Of a stretch of 64,000 nucleotides of DNA, positions 24,514 to 33,683 are shown piece after piece (position 1 is the first letter of the stretch; each line of letters opens with the position of its first letter). The notes under the pieces are model-generated. The model was given only the letters and a program-made list of their open reading frames with translations. It was not told where the DNA came from and did no database searches. Source of the DNA: Streptococcus suis 10581. GTDB taxonomy: Bacteria; Bacillota; Bacilli; Lactobacillales; Streptococcaceae. The stretch is from the NCBI GenBank assembly GCA_000440235.1, contig ALKQ01000058.1, positions 1-64,000 of the forward strand, given 5' to 3'. Made by a program: the position numbers and the translations under genes.

Positions 24514-25791
24514 CTACTTCACCTCCTTTATAACATCATCAAATAATAAGAGTGCCCTTTGCCAATTTGTTGTAACCTTTAAGTTATTTAGTTCGATCAT
24601 TGTTAACAGAATTCCAATTATTCCATCTAAATAACCAAGATTATCTTTTGTTTTTATATTTTCAAATTCCGCGGTAGTATTAAAACCATATGTCATGTCT
24701 TCTCTAAAATCACTAATTAACTTTTCCTTAAGAGATTTTATACAGTCATCAAAATCAGTTGTTTTATAAATTTTTTTAAAAAATAGGCAAATCTCAATTG
24801 CTCCAGAAAATCCGTGACATAAAATAGATTGTTCCAAACCATTACTTCTCCTGATGGATGCTTTCAAGATGTTACAAGCTTTAGATTTTAGTTTCTTATC
24901 TTCTAGAGCCAAACTTGAATACAGATATAGTAAACTAATTCCTGGGCTACCGTAGCACCACGCATCTCGAATAAATTCATACTGTAAATTGCTTTTTTCT
25001 GTTTTCTTTAGTTCAATATCGCTTAATCCCTCTTTCCACATATAATTTTTTAACTCGTGTTTTTCGTATAACATTATAATTTTTTTGATTGCTGCAATAG
25101 ATTTTTCATTAGAATAGCCTTTTAATTTTGAATAAGACAACATTGCGCCAACACCCGCAAGGCCGTGTGCTAAACCAAAATTTAGACATCCTAACGGATA
25201 AAGCTTAGACTCTGTCTTGGACATTTGATTCTTTGATTCCACATAGAAGCCTGTTAAAGTAGAATTTTTTAGTGAAAACTCAGATAAGAAATTGATAATT
25301 CTGTTTATTATATAATCATTTTCATCTTGCTCCTGAGATAAAAGATAAACTAATACTCCAGATACTCCTTCTATGATGTCATAATCTGTAGGAGAGATTT
25401 TCTTAATATCTATATTTTCAATCTTACTTAACGTATAGTACTTAATGTACTCATTAAAACTAATCAATAAGTTATGATATTCTGGGTGTTCTTCAACTAA
25501 ATGAAGTATACTTATTCCAATTCCAGAAACTCCTGAAAATAAAGAATCCGATAAAACACCATAATTTCTCATTTGTTTAACCATAAAGTTAACATATTTA
25601 CCCGTTCTAGCGGAGTATTTTCTTTCACTAGTTAAACTTGTCAATTCTGAAGATAATAATATCAATCCAGGTAAACCAGAAGACAAGGTCAATAAATCAT
25701 AATTCGGTTGTTCAGCATATCTTTTTAACTGCTCATCAAATTTAGCAAATACTTTCTCAGATAAATCAATAATAACTTTATTTTCATCCAT
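24514..25791 (-). CDS. nspC: Lanthionine cyclase LanC
   Basis: A 425-residue cyclase that adds cysteine thiols to dehydrated Ser/Thr residues of the prepeptide. The zinc ligands are in place: WCYGSPGISLLYL (Cys), followed later by LCHGFSG (Cys-His). The catalytic/structural histidine is in FGLAHGLAGVGAM. The repeated LLTLSSGLPGLILLSS, GVSGIGISIL and YLDGIIGILLTMIEL segments are the GxxG units of the double alpha-toroid. It overlaps the transporter gene by 8 bases, with GAGGAG in its end. It is complete compared with NisC (about 415-418 residues). Confidence 0.93.
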   Translation of the reverse strand: MDENKVIIDLSEKVFAKFDEQLKRYAEQPNYDLLTLSSGLPGLILLSSELTSLTSERKYSARTGKYVNFMVKQMRNYGVLSDSLFSGVSGIGISILHLVEEHPEYHNLLISFNEYIKYYTLSKIENIDIKKISPTDYDIIEGVSGVLVYLLSQEQDENDYIINRIINFLSEFSLKNSTLTGFYVESKNQMSKTESKLYPLGCLNFGLAHGLAGVGAMLSYSKLKGYSNEKSIAAIKKIIMLYEKHELKNYMWKEGLSDIELKKTEKSNLQYEFIRDAWCYGSPGISLLYLYSSLALEDKKLKSKACNILKASIRRSNGLEQSILCHGFSGAIEICLFFKKIYKTTDFDDCIKSLKEKLISDFREDMTYGFNTTAEFENIKTKDNLGYLDGIIGILLTMIELNNLKVTTNWQRALLLFDDVIKEVK

Positions 25792-27580
25792 CAGACTCCT
25801 CCTCGTACTTTTCTGAATAGTAAAGTTCCCTATAATATTTAGATTTACTTATAAGGTCGTCATGTTTTCCTTCATCAATAATTCGTCCATCTTGCATAAC
25901 TATAATTCGATCTGCTCTACTCGCAGCCATTAGATTATGTGACACAAACAAAGCAATCTTATCTCTAGAACGAGTTACAAATTCATCAAATATTTCTTTC
26001 TCTGAAACAGGATCAAGCGCTGAACTTGGTTCATCCAAAATGTATATGCTTGCATTCTTGAAGAAAGTCCTAGCCAATGCTACTTTTTGCCATTGTCCTC
26101 CTGAAATTTGTCTACTATCGTTAAACCAGGTCCCTAAACGTTGATTAAGGTTGAAATTGTTTTCTGCGGTTAAGAAATTTAATTTTAAGTTATCAATATG
26201 TTTCTTTATTTTGGAGTCAGATATACTGTTTACATCACTTAGGCCAATATTTTCTCTCACAGATAATTCAAACTTCACAAAGTCCTGAAAAAGAACAGAA
26301 ACATTATTTTGATAATAACTCAAGTCTAGGACATCACTAGATTCGTTATTATAATATATTTGACCCTCTGAAGGTTGGTATAATCCCGATAGTAATTTTA
26401 CTAAGGTACTCTTACCAGAACCATTCTTCCCCACAATTGCTACAAGTTCACCCTTATTAAACTCAACATTAATATCCTCTAAAGTTTTTTTGACACTTCC
26501 TGGATAGATAAAAGAGAGATTATTGACTTTTATTTTGTCAATGCGCTTTTCAATTCTTGAGATTCTACTATTCTGAATTGAAATATTACTTACTTCCATA
26601 TCAAAAAATTTAAATAATTGTTCCATGAATAAACTTGTGTTATAGATGATATAAGTATTTTGGATCATAGATTGTGAGTAGGTATTTACACGAGTTATTG
26701 CTTGAATAAGGCTTACAAAATTACCTACTAAAAGTTTACCGCTTCGAATTGACTGTATCATCATAAAAATAGCTATACCATTAATAAAATTCAATAAAAT
26801 ATCCAAACTTCCTCTGAAAAGAACTTTCTTTTTCGAAATATTCAAATCCTGATTCATAAAATTTCTTTTCAATGTTCCATATTTATCAATGAAATATTGA
26901 CTAATACCATTTAGTTTAATCTCTTTAAATGAAAAATCATGAGTAAGAAGATAATTGATGTACCAAACTTCCCTCTCCGAATTTGCTCGCTCCCATTGAA
27001 TCAAAAATTCTAGCTGGCCAACACGCATAAAAATTACTAAGGAAATAACAGGAATTATCAGTAAAAAAGTCGATACTGCCACATTCCAAGTGGACACATA
27101 AATAATACTTGTTAATAAAGATAGAAACCCTGTAATCACACCAATGATAGCATTGAAAAGTTGGAACGGCTTATATGTACTATCTTGTACAATATTTTCA
27201 ATGAGATTGTATGTATCTGCTTGTTCAAAATCTATTAAATTTAGAGATGATGTTTTTTTCAATAACTTCAAATTGAGATTATAGGACAAGTTCATATTAA
27301 ATTTCTCACTTATATATGAGTTTAACTGACTTAGTATTGATAGCATCATTTGCATTAATATATAGACAATTAATACTGAAAAAATGTTACTTCCTTTTTT
27401 TAAAACAGCATTGATTAATTCTTGATAGATAAATAAGCTTGCTAAAGGAATTATTGATTGTAATATGTTTAAAATTATTAGATAGCTAGCATATTTTCTT
27501 TCTATTCGAAAAATTAATCTTATTGTTTTAGGAATTGTCAAAATTGTTTGAAAAAAATTTTTTAGTGTAAATTTATCCAT
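25784..27580 (-). CDS. nspT: Lantibiotic exporter LanT (ABC transporter)
   Basis: An exporter of about 598 residues with six hydrophobic segments (residues 20-300), then an ATP-binding domain: Walker A VAIVGKNGSGKSTLVKLLSG, Q-loop FQDFVKFEL, signature QISGGQWQKVALA, Walker B IYILDEPSSALD and the H-loop SHN. There is no N-terminal peptidase domain, as expected where a separate protease (nspP) removes the leader outside the cell. It moves the modified precursor out. The start is uncertain: ATG 27580 overlaps the LanB stop, and 27592 or 27607 are possible. Confidence 0.93.
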   Translation of the reverse strand: MDKFTLKNFFQTILTIPKTIRLIFRIERKYASYLIILNILQSIIPLASLFIYQELINAVLKKGSNIFSVLIVYILMQMMLSILSQLNSYISEKFNMNLSYNLNLKLLKKTSSLNLIDFEQADTYNLIENIVQDSTYKPFQLFNAIIGVITGFLSLLTSIIYVSTWNVAVSTFLLIIPVISLVIFMRVGQLEFLIQWERANSEREVWYINYLLTHDFSFKEIKLNGISQYFIDKYGTLKRNFMNQDLNISKKKVLFRGSLDILLNFINGIAIFMMIQSIRSGKLLVGNFVSLIQAITRVNTYSQSMIQNTYIIYNTSLFMEQLFKFFDMEVSNISIQNSRISRIEKRIDKIKVNNLSFIYPGSVKKTLEDINVEFNKGELVAIVGKNGSGKSTLVKLLSGLYQPSEGQIYYNNESSDVLDLSYYQNNVSVLFQDFVKFELSVRENIGLSDVNSISDSKIKKHIDNLKLNFLTAENNFNLNQRLGTWFNDSRQISGGQWQKVALARTFFKNASIYILDEPSSALDPVSEKEIFDEFVTRSRDKIALFVSHNLMAASRADRIIVMQDGRIIDEGKHDDLISKSKYYRELYYSEKYEEESDG

Positions 27581-30548
27581 GATTGTGCCCATTTCTAAAT
27601 TCTTCACTGATTATCAATCCGCGAATTATAGCATAAATCTTAGTCTCATTTTCTCTCTTTATACCAAATAAGCGATTATTGTGTACATGAATGATACTAT
27701 CATAAATGATATATGTATAGTCATCTGATAATTGAATACAACTGTCTGATAATTTCTTAAGTCTTTGACATAGTTTAGATAGTTCTGGAAGAAGATTTAT
27801 TAAATATCCCTTTATTAAGTACAAATCAATTAATGCAGTATTCCTATTTTTATCTCTATTTTGGCTGTCTAAATGCTCTGGACAAGCAAATTCTAAAAAT
27901 TGTATTATTTCTTTATTGTTATCTTTAAAAAATGATTTGAGATAAAAGTAGTTAAATATTATTGCTAAATCATCTAGGGTTAAATCTAATCTTTTCTGCC
28001 GAATTAAACTTAATGAATTGATGACTATTTCAGTATCTAGACAAAAAATTTCTTCTACCAAAGGAATTCTTTCTAGTCCCCCATACCTTTCGATTTCTCT
28101 GTCATACGTTGAAATATCTATATTTGATATTAACTTGTTTTGTATGCAGAGTTGAAAAATCTCTTGAATTTTTTCAAAACTTTTATATAAATTCTGCGTT
28201 CTTATCCTTAGTCGGATATGAAATTTTGGATCAGTATATCTGATATAGAAGCTCATCCCATCATCTAAATTTACTAACTTCAAAATTTGAGGCATTATAT
28301 CCGAAAGAAATTCCTCTTGCCTATCTGCCGACATATACAATTTAAAGTAGAGCCATTCATCAAATGGTATTTTCTGTCTAACATTTGTCGGAATAACCTC
28401 TGGTAATATTTCTTTTATGTACCTAGGTTCCTTAATTTCATCCTTAGCAAATACTGGAACAACTATATCAGAAATATGAGTTGTAGATTCCTTCTCTACA
28501 AGGTGTGAATCAAAAATACACTCTGATAGACATAATTCTTCATTTTTATTACTACTTTTTCTTACAATATCTTCAAAAAGTTGATTATCTAGTGGATTAT
28601 TACGGTTAATTAATATTCGATTATCACTGTTATCAACATACAATTTTGTCGGAAGATTGTTTTCAAGAATAATCTGATGAATATCCTTCGACAACATCCT
28701 TCCACTAAGCCTCCAACGTTCAGGAGCAACAATAATGTCCTTAAATACTATTCTAGGAATATGAGAAAATTTTTGATAAACCATCTCCCAAGGGAATATT
28801 CCGAAATGATCTTCTTGAGCTATCTCACATAAAAACCGTAATTCATTGCTAAACATCATTTGGTTATACATATTTGTACTATAAAATTTTAAGAGTTCCT
28901 TAGTTTTGAAATTTCTAGCATAAAAACTATTCTTAGAATCAATACCAATATATATATCAGATAAAATTTGACTTCTCTTATCCATATTCGTAAAAAGTGA
29001 TAATACTTTTTCTCTGACATTTGTTGTGCGCATAACATTAGCATGACGAAGATTCTCTGGTAAAAATGTTATTTCACAAGAGTTATACCCTGATACGTGA
29101 TTATTGTTTTCAACAATTTGAGTGATAGTTTGATGATAATGTTCCAATTTATCTGATAGAATAGAAAACCTGCCTGAGCTAGCTCCTAAATTCTTAGAAC
29201 ATCCTGTATTAGTTAAGCTTAGTACGCTTTTACCATCTACTTTATTAACATAAAAGAACAACTCAAATCCTAGATTGATTTTATCTTTGTCTTGATTAAA
29301 AAAATCTTCTTCATTATAAAGTTGAATATTTCCACCTGTTTCTAAGGCTTTTTCAAAATTATTGAGATATTCTAATTCTTCTTTTTCACTAAAATATACA
29401 GTAGAAGGCGAAGATTCCCAGAAATCATTTTTGGGGTGCTGATATCCATATGGAGAACCAATTCCTAAATTAGAATCAAACAACTCCATCAACTGAACTT
29501 CTCTATTTACTCCGTACTTATCTAAAAATTTTTCTTTATAATCATCTAAATAAGTACGCTTTACATGATCTGAATTACTTACTAGAAACTCAGCAAATTC
29601 TACTATCTGAGTTTTATTTTCATTACCTAATTGGATTTGACCATCATTATAAAGATCAATTTGAAGAAAATTAGGGGTTTCAACTAACGATGACATTAAC
29701 TTGTAGATTTCTTTAAGCTTTTCAATCCCATCCCCAATTTCCAATTCAGAATATTCAACAATTAAGTTGCTAATTGCTATTAGTTTAAAATAATAAAGAT
29801 TTTGCTTATCGATTTCTTTGACTTTAGAAATGAATTCTTCAAACTTAAAATTCATTATTAATTCTGAATTAATATTTGAAATTAGAAAATGACTATCAAT
29901 CAAACTCATGATATATGATGTTGCAATATCTCGATACTCTTCACCATAGGATTCAACAAGTTTTTCTATAATACAGTTAAAATATACATATTTATCACAA
30001 CAAAGCTCATCAATAAGTTGATAAACTTTAGTGAACTTTATGTTGACTTCTTCAATTTTAGTATCATTTATAGAAAACAATTGAACAACTCTATCTCCAA
30101 ATTGATAGTTGGCTGGATTTATTTTATAGGCTAATTCTCGAGAATATTCCTTCTCAATCTTAAAAACTAGACGTATTAACCACTCTGAATCCAAGAGTAC
30201 TTTTTTTAATGTTTTTCCATTCAAGTTTAATTTCTCTGTAGAAGAAAATGAACCTATTGAAGTTTCACTAAATAAACCAAATGGTGTTGAGCGCTCCTTA
30301 CTACGCTTATAATATTTATATACAGATTCTGATAATTGGTTGATTTTTTTCCTTTTCATTGAATCACCACTATAATATTTTTGAAGCGATTCATATAAAC
30401 TCCTGCTGGCTACAAATAGTTGCTCCTGGAATATCTTATTCTCTCTTATAGTTTCTAAAAATGAATTATAATCACATTCCAACAATTCATGTATTCCAAT
30501 GATTGCATTACGAACCAAAAAATTATTTGTAGTATATTTATGTTCCAT
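27573..30548 (-). CDS. nspB: Lantibiotic dehydratase LanB
   Basis: A 991-residue class I dehydratase that glutamylates Ser/Thr of the precursor from glutamyl-tRNA and eliminates to dehydroalanine/dehydrobutyrine. The N-terminal glutamylation domain shows KYYKRSKERSTPFGLFSETS (the conserved TPFGLF) and RHANVMRTTNVREKVLSLFT near residue 500. The C-terminal elimination (SpaB_C) domain has WLYFKLYMSADRQEEFLSDI, then FYIRYTDPKFHIRLRIRTQN and a later YDREIERYGG. Length matches NisB (993). ATG 30548 has GGAG 6 bases upstream and is preferred over 30560. It follows nspA after a hairpin and reads on into nspT. Confidence 0.96.
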   Translation of the reverse strand: MEHKYTTNNFLVRNAIIGIHELLECDYNSFLETIRENKIFQEQLFVASRSLYESLQKYYSGDSMKRKKINQLSESVYKYYKRSKERSTPFGLFSETSIGSFSSTEKLNLNGKTLKKVLLDSEWLIRLVFKIEKEYSRELAYKINPANYQFGDRVVQLFSINDTKIEEVNIKFTKVYQLIDELCCDKYVYFNCIIEKLVESYGEEYRDIATSYIMSLIDSHFLISNINSELIMNFKFEEFISKVKEIDKQNLYYFKLIAISNLIVEYSELEIGDGIEKLKEIYKLMSSLVETPNFLQIDLYNDGQIQLGNENKTQIVEFAEFLVSNSDHVKRTYLDDYKEKFLDKYGVNREVQLMELFDSNLGIGSPYGYQHPKNDFWESSPSTVYFSEKEELEYLNNFEKALETGGNIQLYNEEDFFNQDKDKINLGFELFFYVNKVDGKSVLSLTNTGCSKNLGASSGRFSILSDKLEHYHQTITQIVENNNHVSGYNSCEITFLPENLRHANVMRTTNVREKVLSLFTNMDKRSQILSDIYIGIDSKNSFYARNFKTKELLKFYSTNMYNQMMFSNELRFLCEIAQEDHFGIFPWEMVYQKFSHIPRIVFKDIIVAPERWRLSGRMLSKDIHQIILENNLPTKLYVDNSDNRILINRNNPLDNQLFEDIVRKSSNKNEELCLSECIFDSHLVEKESTTHISDIVVPVFAKDEIKEPRYIKEILPEVIPTNVRQKIPFDEWLYFKLYMSADRQEEFLSDIMPQILKLVNLDDGMSFYIRYTDPKFHIRLRIRTQNLYKSFEKIQEIFQLCIQNKLISNIDISTYDREIERYGGLERIPLVEEIFCLDTEIVINSLSLIRQKRLDLTLDDLAIIFNYFYLKSFFKDNNKEIIQFLEFACPEHLDSQNRDKNRNTALIDLYLIKGYLINLLPELSKLCQRLKKLSDSCIQLSDDYTYIIYDSIIHVHNNRLFGIKRENETKIYAIIRGLIISEEFRNGHNHG

Positions 30549-30610
30549 TAGCAGCTCCAACTTCTAAATTATTTTTATAAATCTTCAAATATTATTTTGG
30601 AAATTTATAA

Positions 30611-30648
30611 AAATAAAGGTAGTAGACTACTATCCACTACCTTTATTT
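30611..30648 (-). terminator. Hairpin between nspA and nspB
   Basis: AAATAAAGGTAGT and ACTACCTTTATTT are a perfect 13-bp inverted repeat with a 12-base loop. On the minus strand a T-rich run follows. It lies in the 240-base gap between prepeptide and dehydratase genes, as in the nisin operon, where limited read-through makes prepeptide mRNA far more abundant than the modification genes. A partial terminator or an mRNA-stabilising stem is expected. Confidence 0.8.
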
Positions 30649-30788
30649 TAGCAATAGACATATTCGTCTAAAGAGTAATATCCTAAACAAATATTCTAAT
30701 ATTTAGAGGGACCTTACTCGAAAAGATATAGAGTCCCTTTCTTTCTTAGTCAAGATTTGCAAAAAGATAGTTACTAAACAAATAAATT

Positions 30789-30956
30789 TTATCCAAAATG
30801 GCAACCACAAGTTGCAGTTTTGATTGCACAGGTCATCAAAATACCCGTCTTACATCCAGGAGTACATAATGATTTACTAGTTACCCGAGGTGAAGCTCCT
30901 GAGTTGTTTTCCTTTGAGATTGTGACAAGATCCAAATTAAAATCTTCATTGTTCAT
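30789..30956 (-). CDS. nspA: Nisin P-type lantibiotic prepeptide
   Basis: A 55-residue precursor. The 24-residue leader MNNEDFNLDLVTISKENNSG ends ASPR and carries the FNLDL box that LanB and LanC bind. The core of 31 residues starts VTSKSLCTPGCKTG (rings A and B as in nisin), continues ILMTCAIKTATCGC and ends HFG. It lacks the last residues of nisin A. From memory this core equals nisin P: it differs from nisin U2 by AI for PL at positions 20-21, and from nisin U also by V for I at position 1. The five cysteines allow five thioether rings. GGAGG lies 9 bases before ATG 30956. An upstream in-frame ATG at 30995 is rejected. Confidence 0.96.
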   Translation of the reverse strand: MNNEDFNLDLVTISKENNSGASPRVTSKSLCTPGCKTGILMTCAIKTATCGCHFG

Positions 30957-30999
30957 AATAAAATTCCTCCAATTATTTTTTCTTTGTTCGAACAAATAT

Positions 31000-31032
31000 A
31001 TTGTAAGATACCTAGTTCAGAATTTGTTCATA
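31000..31032 (-). promoter_or_regulatory. nspA promoter with NspR box
   Basis: On the minus strand: TAT-GAACAAAT-TCT (31032-31019), then 13 bases, then TACAAT (31005-31000). The nisA promoter, as I remember it, has TCT-N8-TCT and the same 13-base distance to TACAAT, and this box is where phosphorylated NisR acts. One base of the upstream TCT is altered. Confidence 0.8.
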
Positions 31033-31197
31033 ATTATAGAGAATGAACAAATTTTTTATTTAGAATGCATGAAATATTTATACTGATACTCTGGACAATT
31101 AAATAAAAAGATAGTTGACCAATGAAACTGCTGAAAAAGTCTGATATTTTTAAAATATCATGAACAATACTGTCTTGAAAAGATAATAAAATAGACA

Positions 31198-31255
31198 TAA
31201 AAAGCGGATGATCTGCAATCTTTAGATTTCAAAATATGCTGTCATTCGCTTTTTA
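31198..31255 (-). terminator. Terminator after nspG
   Basis: AAAAAGCGGATGA and TCATTCGCTTTTT pair with one mismatch around a 30-base loop, with T-runs on both sides. It closes the immunity-exporter operon before the nspA promoter. Confidence 0.7.
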
Positions 31256-31303
31256 TCTATTGAATTTTGTTGTATTCTACTCTTTTAGTGACCTCTAACC
31301 AAT

Positions 31304-31990
31304 TTACCTCTTTTTACATATTTTTTGAATTTCAACATTATTCATAACAGCTAAATTACAAAAATACGATAATATGATAAAACCAATTAAGTATACTAGA
31401 ATCATAAAAATTTCATTTTTCCCAATTTCTAGGATCATATTAACAGGTAAAACGATAGGCAACCAGAAGTTATTTAAAAATACTTTATTGGTTGCAAATA
31501 TAATAAACAGACATTCGATAAAAGAAATTACTAGATTCCCTCCCTTTCCCATGATAAGACTAAGTAACATATGGAAATGGTTAAGTAAGACTAATAATAA
31601 CCAAGTAATCACACCAACATACGCAAAGTAAGAGAGTCTATTAAATTCAACTCCTACCACTATCCAAACTGGAACTCCCAATAAAACCATAAGTAAGTCT
31701 GTCGAAATAAGCTTTATTCCCCAAATAATTCCACTATTTTTTTCGCTTTTAATATTTTGAAAGAAATTTGCTTTTTCCTCTTGTTCATGAAGAAAAATAG
31801 AGAAAATTGATGCTAATATACAATATCCTAACATAGGTAAAAAAATGATATTTTCAATTACAACTGAATTATTTGTAAACTGTAAATAAAGAGGAATTGT
31901 GAATAATTGAATAATTGATAAAATTAAAATAAGATTTAAAGTAAGAGAGCCTTTCAACTTTAGCAACTCACTTTTTAGAATTTTGTTCAT
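31304..31990 (-). CDS. nspG: Lantibiotic immunity ABC transporter permease G
   Basis: A 228-residue membrane protein with six hydrophobic segments, for example LTLNLILILSIIQLFTIPLY, then SLIMGKGGNLVISFIECLFI and IFMILVYLIGFIILSYFCNL. Together with NspE it forms the membrane part of the LanFEG exporter that expels nisin from the membrane. The ATG at 31990 overlaps nspE by 23 bases. Size fits NisG (214) with some extension. It has a short cytosolic N-terminus and ends KICKKR. Confidence 0.88.
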   Translation of the reverse strand: MNKILKSELLKLKGSLTLNLILILSIIQLFTIPLYLQFTNNSVVIENIIFLPMLGYCILASIFSIFLHEQEEKANFFQNIKSEKNSGIIWGIKLISTDLLMVLLGVPVWIVVGVEFNRLSYFAYVGVITWLLLVLLNHFHMLLSLIMGKGGNLVISFIECLFIIFATNKVFLNNFWLPIVLPVNMILEIGKNEIFMILVYLIGFIILSYFCNLAVMNNVEIQKICKKR

Positions 31991-32705
31991 TAGTTATCCT
32001 CCACTTCAACAAACTAAGGAAACTCACAAAAACTAAGATTGAAAGAGATACTGATATTAAAATTGTCGATATTTCAACTCCACTTAATGCTGCCTCTAAA
32101 TCACCTGAGGGTTTTAAATGTAAAAGAGCATAAGCAATTTTATAGTGATAAGTATAAGGAAATATGAACCAAACCGATGTCTGAGCTATTAGAGGAGCAA
32201 CTAATAAGCAAATAAGAGAATTTGTAGCCAACAACAAGTAGGGATTTATCCACTTTGCTAGAAAATATAATAGTGGTAATACCCAAGCAGAAGAAACACC
32301 AATAAGTAATAAACAAATCAAATCTTTACCAATGTCTACTGATATCACACCTGAAAAAAGAAATGAGATGCCATAAAATATTATCGTAAAAATAAAGGTT
32401 GAAATCAAAACATCCTTGAACTTCAACAGTATCTTCGCTAAATAAATAGTAAACGTATATCTACCCAAGCTAATATTTTGAAACGCACCTGCATTCTCCT
32501 CCGCGCTATAATCAGCTAAAAACAATAACCCAAGGAGAGTGAAAAGGAATCCTCCCTCCCACCAATAAATTGAAAAACTTTCTAAATTGAGAGGTCCTGC
32601 TAGTATGAAAGCTATAAAAATTGCTAGCAAAGGAATAAGGATTAGTAATTTTTTATCAGAACTAGATTTTTGCTTCAGCCACTCAGATTTAAAAATATTA
32701 GTCAT
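31968..32705 (-). CDS. nspE: Lantibiotic immunity ABC transporter permease E
   Basis: A permease of about 245 residues with six membrane segments, starting MTNIFKSEWLKQKSSSDKKL and continuing with LILIPLLAIFIAFILAGPLN and FSIYWWEGGFLFTLLGLLFL. Its similarity with NspG in the first motif (FKSEWLKQK against LKSELLKLK) is typical of LanE/LanG pairs. ATG 32705 is chosen because GGAGGTG lies 6 bases upstream; the frame extends to 32726. It overlaps nspF by 8 bases. Confidence 0.88.
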   Translation of the reverse strand: MTNIFKSEWLKQKSSSDKKLLILIPLLAIFIAFILAGPLNLESFSIYWWEGGFLFTLLGLLFLADYSAEENAGAFQNISLGRYTFTIYLAKILLKFKDVLISTFIFTIIFYGISFLFSGVISVDIGKDLICLLLIGVSSAWVLPLLYFLAKWINPYLLLATNSLICLLVAPLIAQTSVWFIFPYTYHYKIAYALLHLKPSGDLEAALSGVEISTILISVSLSILVFVSFLSLLKWRITNEQNSKK

Positions 32706-33399
32706 TTCCATCACCTCCATGGACAATTCTAAAGAATAGTTTTTCTAAATCATTTGAATTCTTATTAATATCATCGTAAAAAATCTTGCCCTGATTCAGT
32801 ATAACGATTTGATCCGCAATTTTGCTGACTTCACTTAGTTGATGGCTGGACAAGAGGACTGTCATTCCAGATTTTTTTAGATCCCTAATTAAATTTAGCA
32901 ATTCTTTTATCCCATCTGGATCTAGACCATTAGTTGGCTCATCTAAAATTAATAAATCAGGATTGGTAATAATTGCCATTCCTAAACCAAGTCGTTGCTT
33001 CATTCCTAATGAAAAGTGCCCTGCCTTCTTTTTTCCAGTATCAGATAAACCAACCAACTGAAGTACCTCATAAATTCTTTCATCTGGAATATCATGTAGC
33101 AATGCTCGTGTTTTTAAATTGTCAAATGCAGAAAGATTCAAATAGATAGCAGGAGATTCTATCAACGCTCCAATATCAAATCTATTTTCTTCTACAATAT
33201 CCTTATGCTTTCCATTGAAAATGACTTCTCCACTATCAGCTCTTTCTAACCCAAAAAGAATTTTCATAATGGTGGATTTCCCAGCCCCATTTACTCCCAG
33301 AAGACCACAAATAGTACCTTCTTCAATTTTAAATGAAACGTCTTTTAAAACCTCTTTGTCTTTATAGCTTTTTCTTAGATTTTGAATGATAACTTCCAT
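32698..33399 (-). CDS. nspF: Lantibiotic immunity ABC transporter ATPase F
   Basis: A 233-residue ATP-binding subunit: Walker A GLLGVNGAGKSTIMKILFGL, Q-loop near IGALIESPAIY, signature HFSLGMKQRLGLGMA, Walker B LLILDEPTNGLD and LLSSHQ. The signature LSxGMKQR variant is usual in LanF proteins, and the E-loop replaces the Q-loop (LIES). It energises nisin removal. ATG 33399 follows GGAGG by 9 bases. This is the first gene after the Tn916 insertion and retains its own regulated promoter. Confidence 0.92.
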   Translation of the reverse strand: MEVIIQNLRKSYKDKEVLKDVSFKIEEGTICGLLGVNGAGKSTIMKILFGLERADSGEVIFNGKHKDIVEENRFDIGALIESPAIYLNLSAFDNLKTRALLHDIPDERIYEVLQLVGLSDTGKKKAGHFSLGMKQRLGLGMAIITNPDLLILDEPTNGLDPDGIKELLNLIRDLKKSGMTVLLSSHQLSEVSKIADQIVILNQGKIFYDDINKNSNDLEKLFFRIVHGGDGND

Positions 33400-33424
33400 T
33401 TTTTCTGCCTCCATTTCTTTTATT

Positions 33425-33457
33425 ATAATACAAAAGAAATTTCAGTATTTGTTCAGA
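33425..33457 (-). promoter_or_regulatory. nspF promoter with NspR box
   Basis: On the minus strand: TCT-GAACAAAT-ACT (33457-33444), then 13 bases, then TATTAT (33430-33425). The GAACAAAT spacer is identical to that at the nspA promoter. The Tn916 end lies about 40 bases upstream and leaves the box intact. Confidence 0.75.
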
Positions 33458-33683
33458 AAAAAATTGAGCAAAAAGTCGATATCTCTTTGATTTTTTCAAA
33501 TTTTATATTAAACAAAGTATAAATTTCTAATTATCTTTTTATATTTTCTTAAATGCTCGTAAAGCCTTATTCTATGTGCTTTCGAGTATTTTTACTGTAG
33601 GAAGATACTTCACGTTTCTTTGCATATTTCCTCATGTCTTAGCTGTCAGAAGTGGTAAATAAGTAGTAAATTCATTTGTACTA

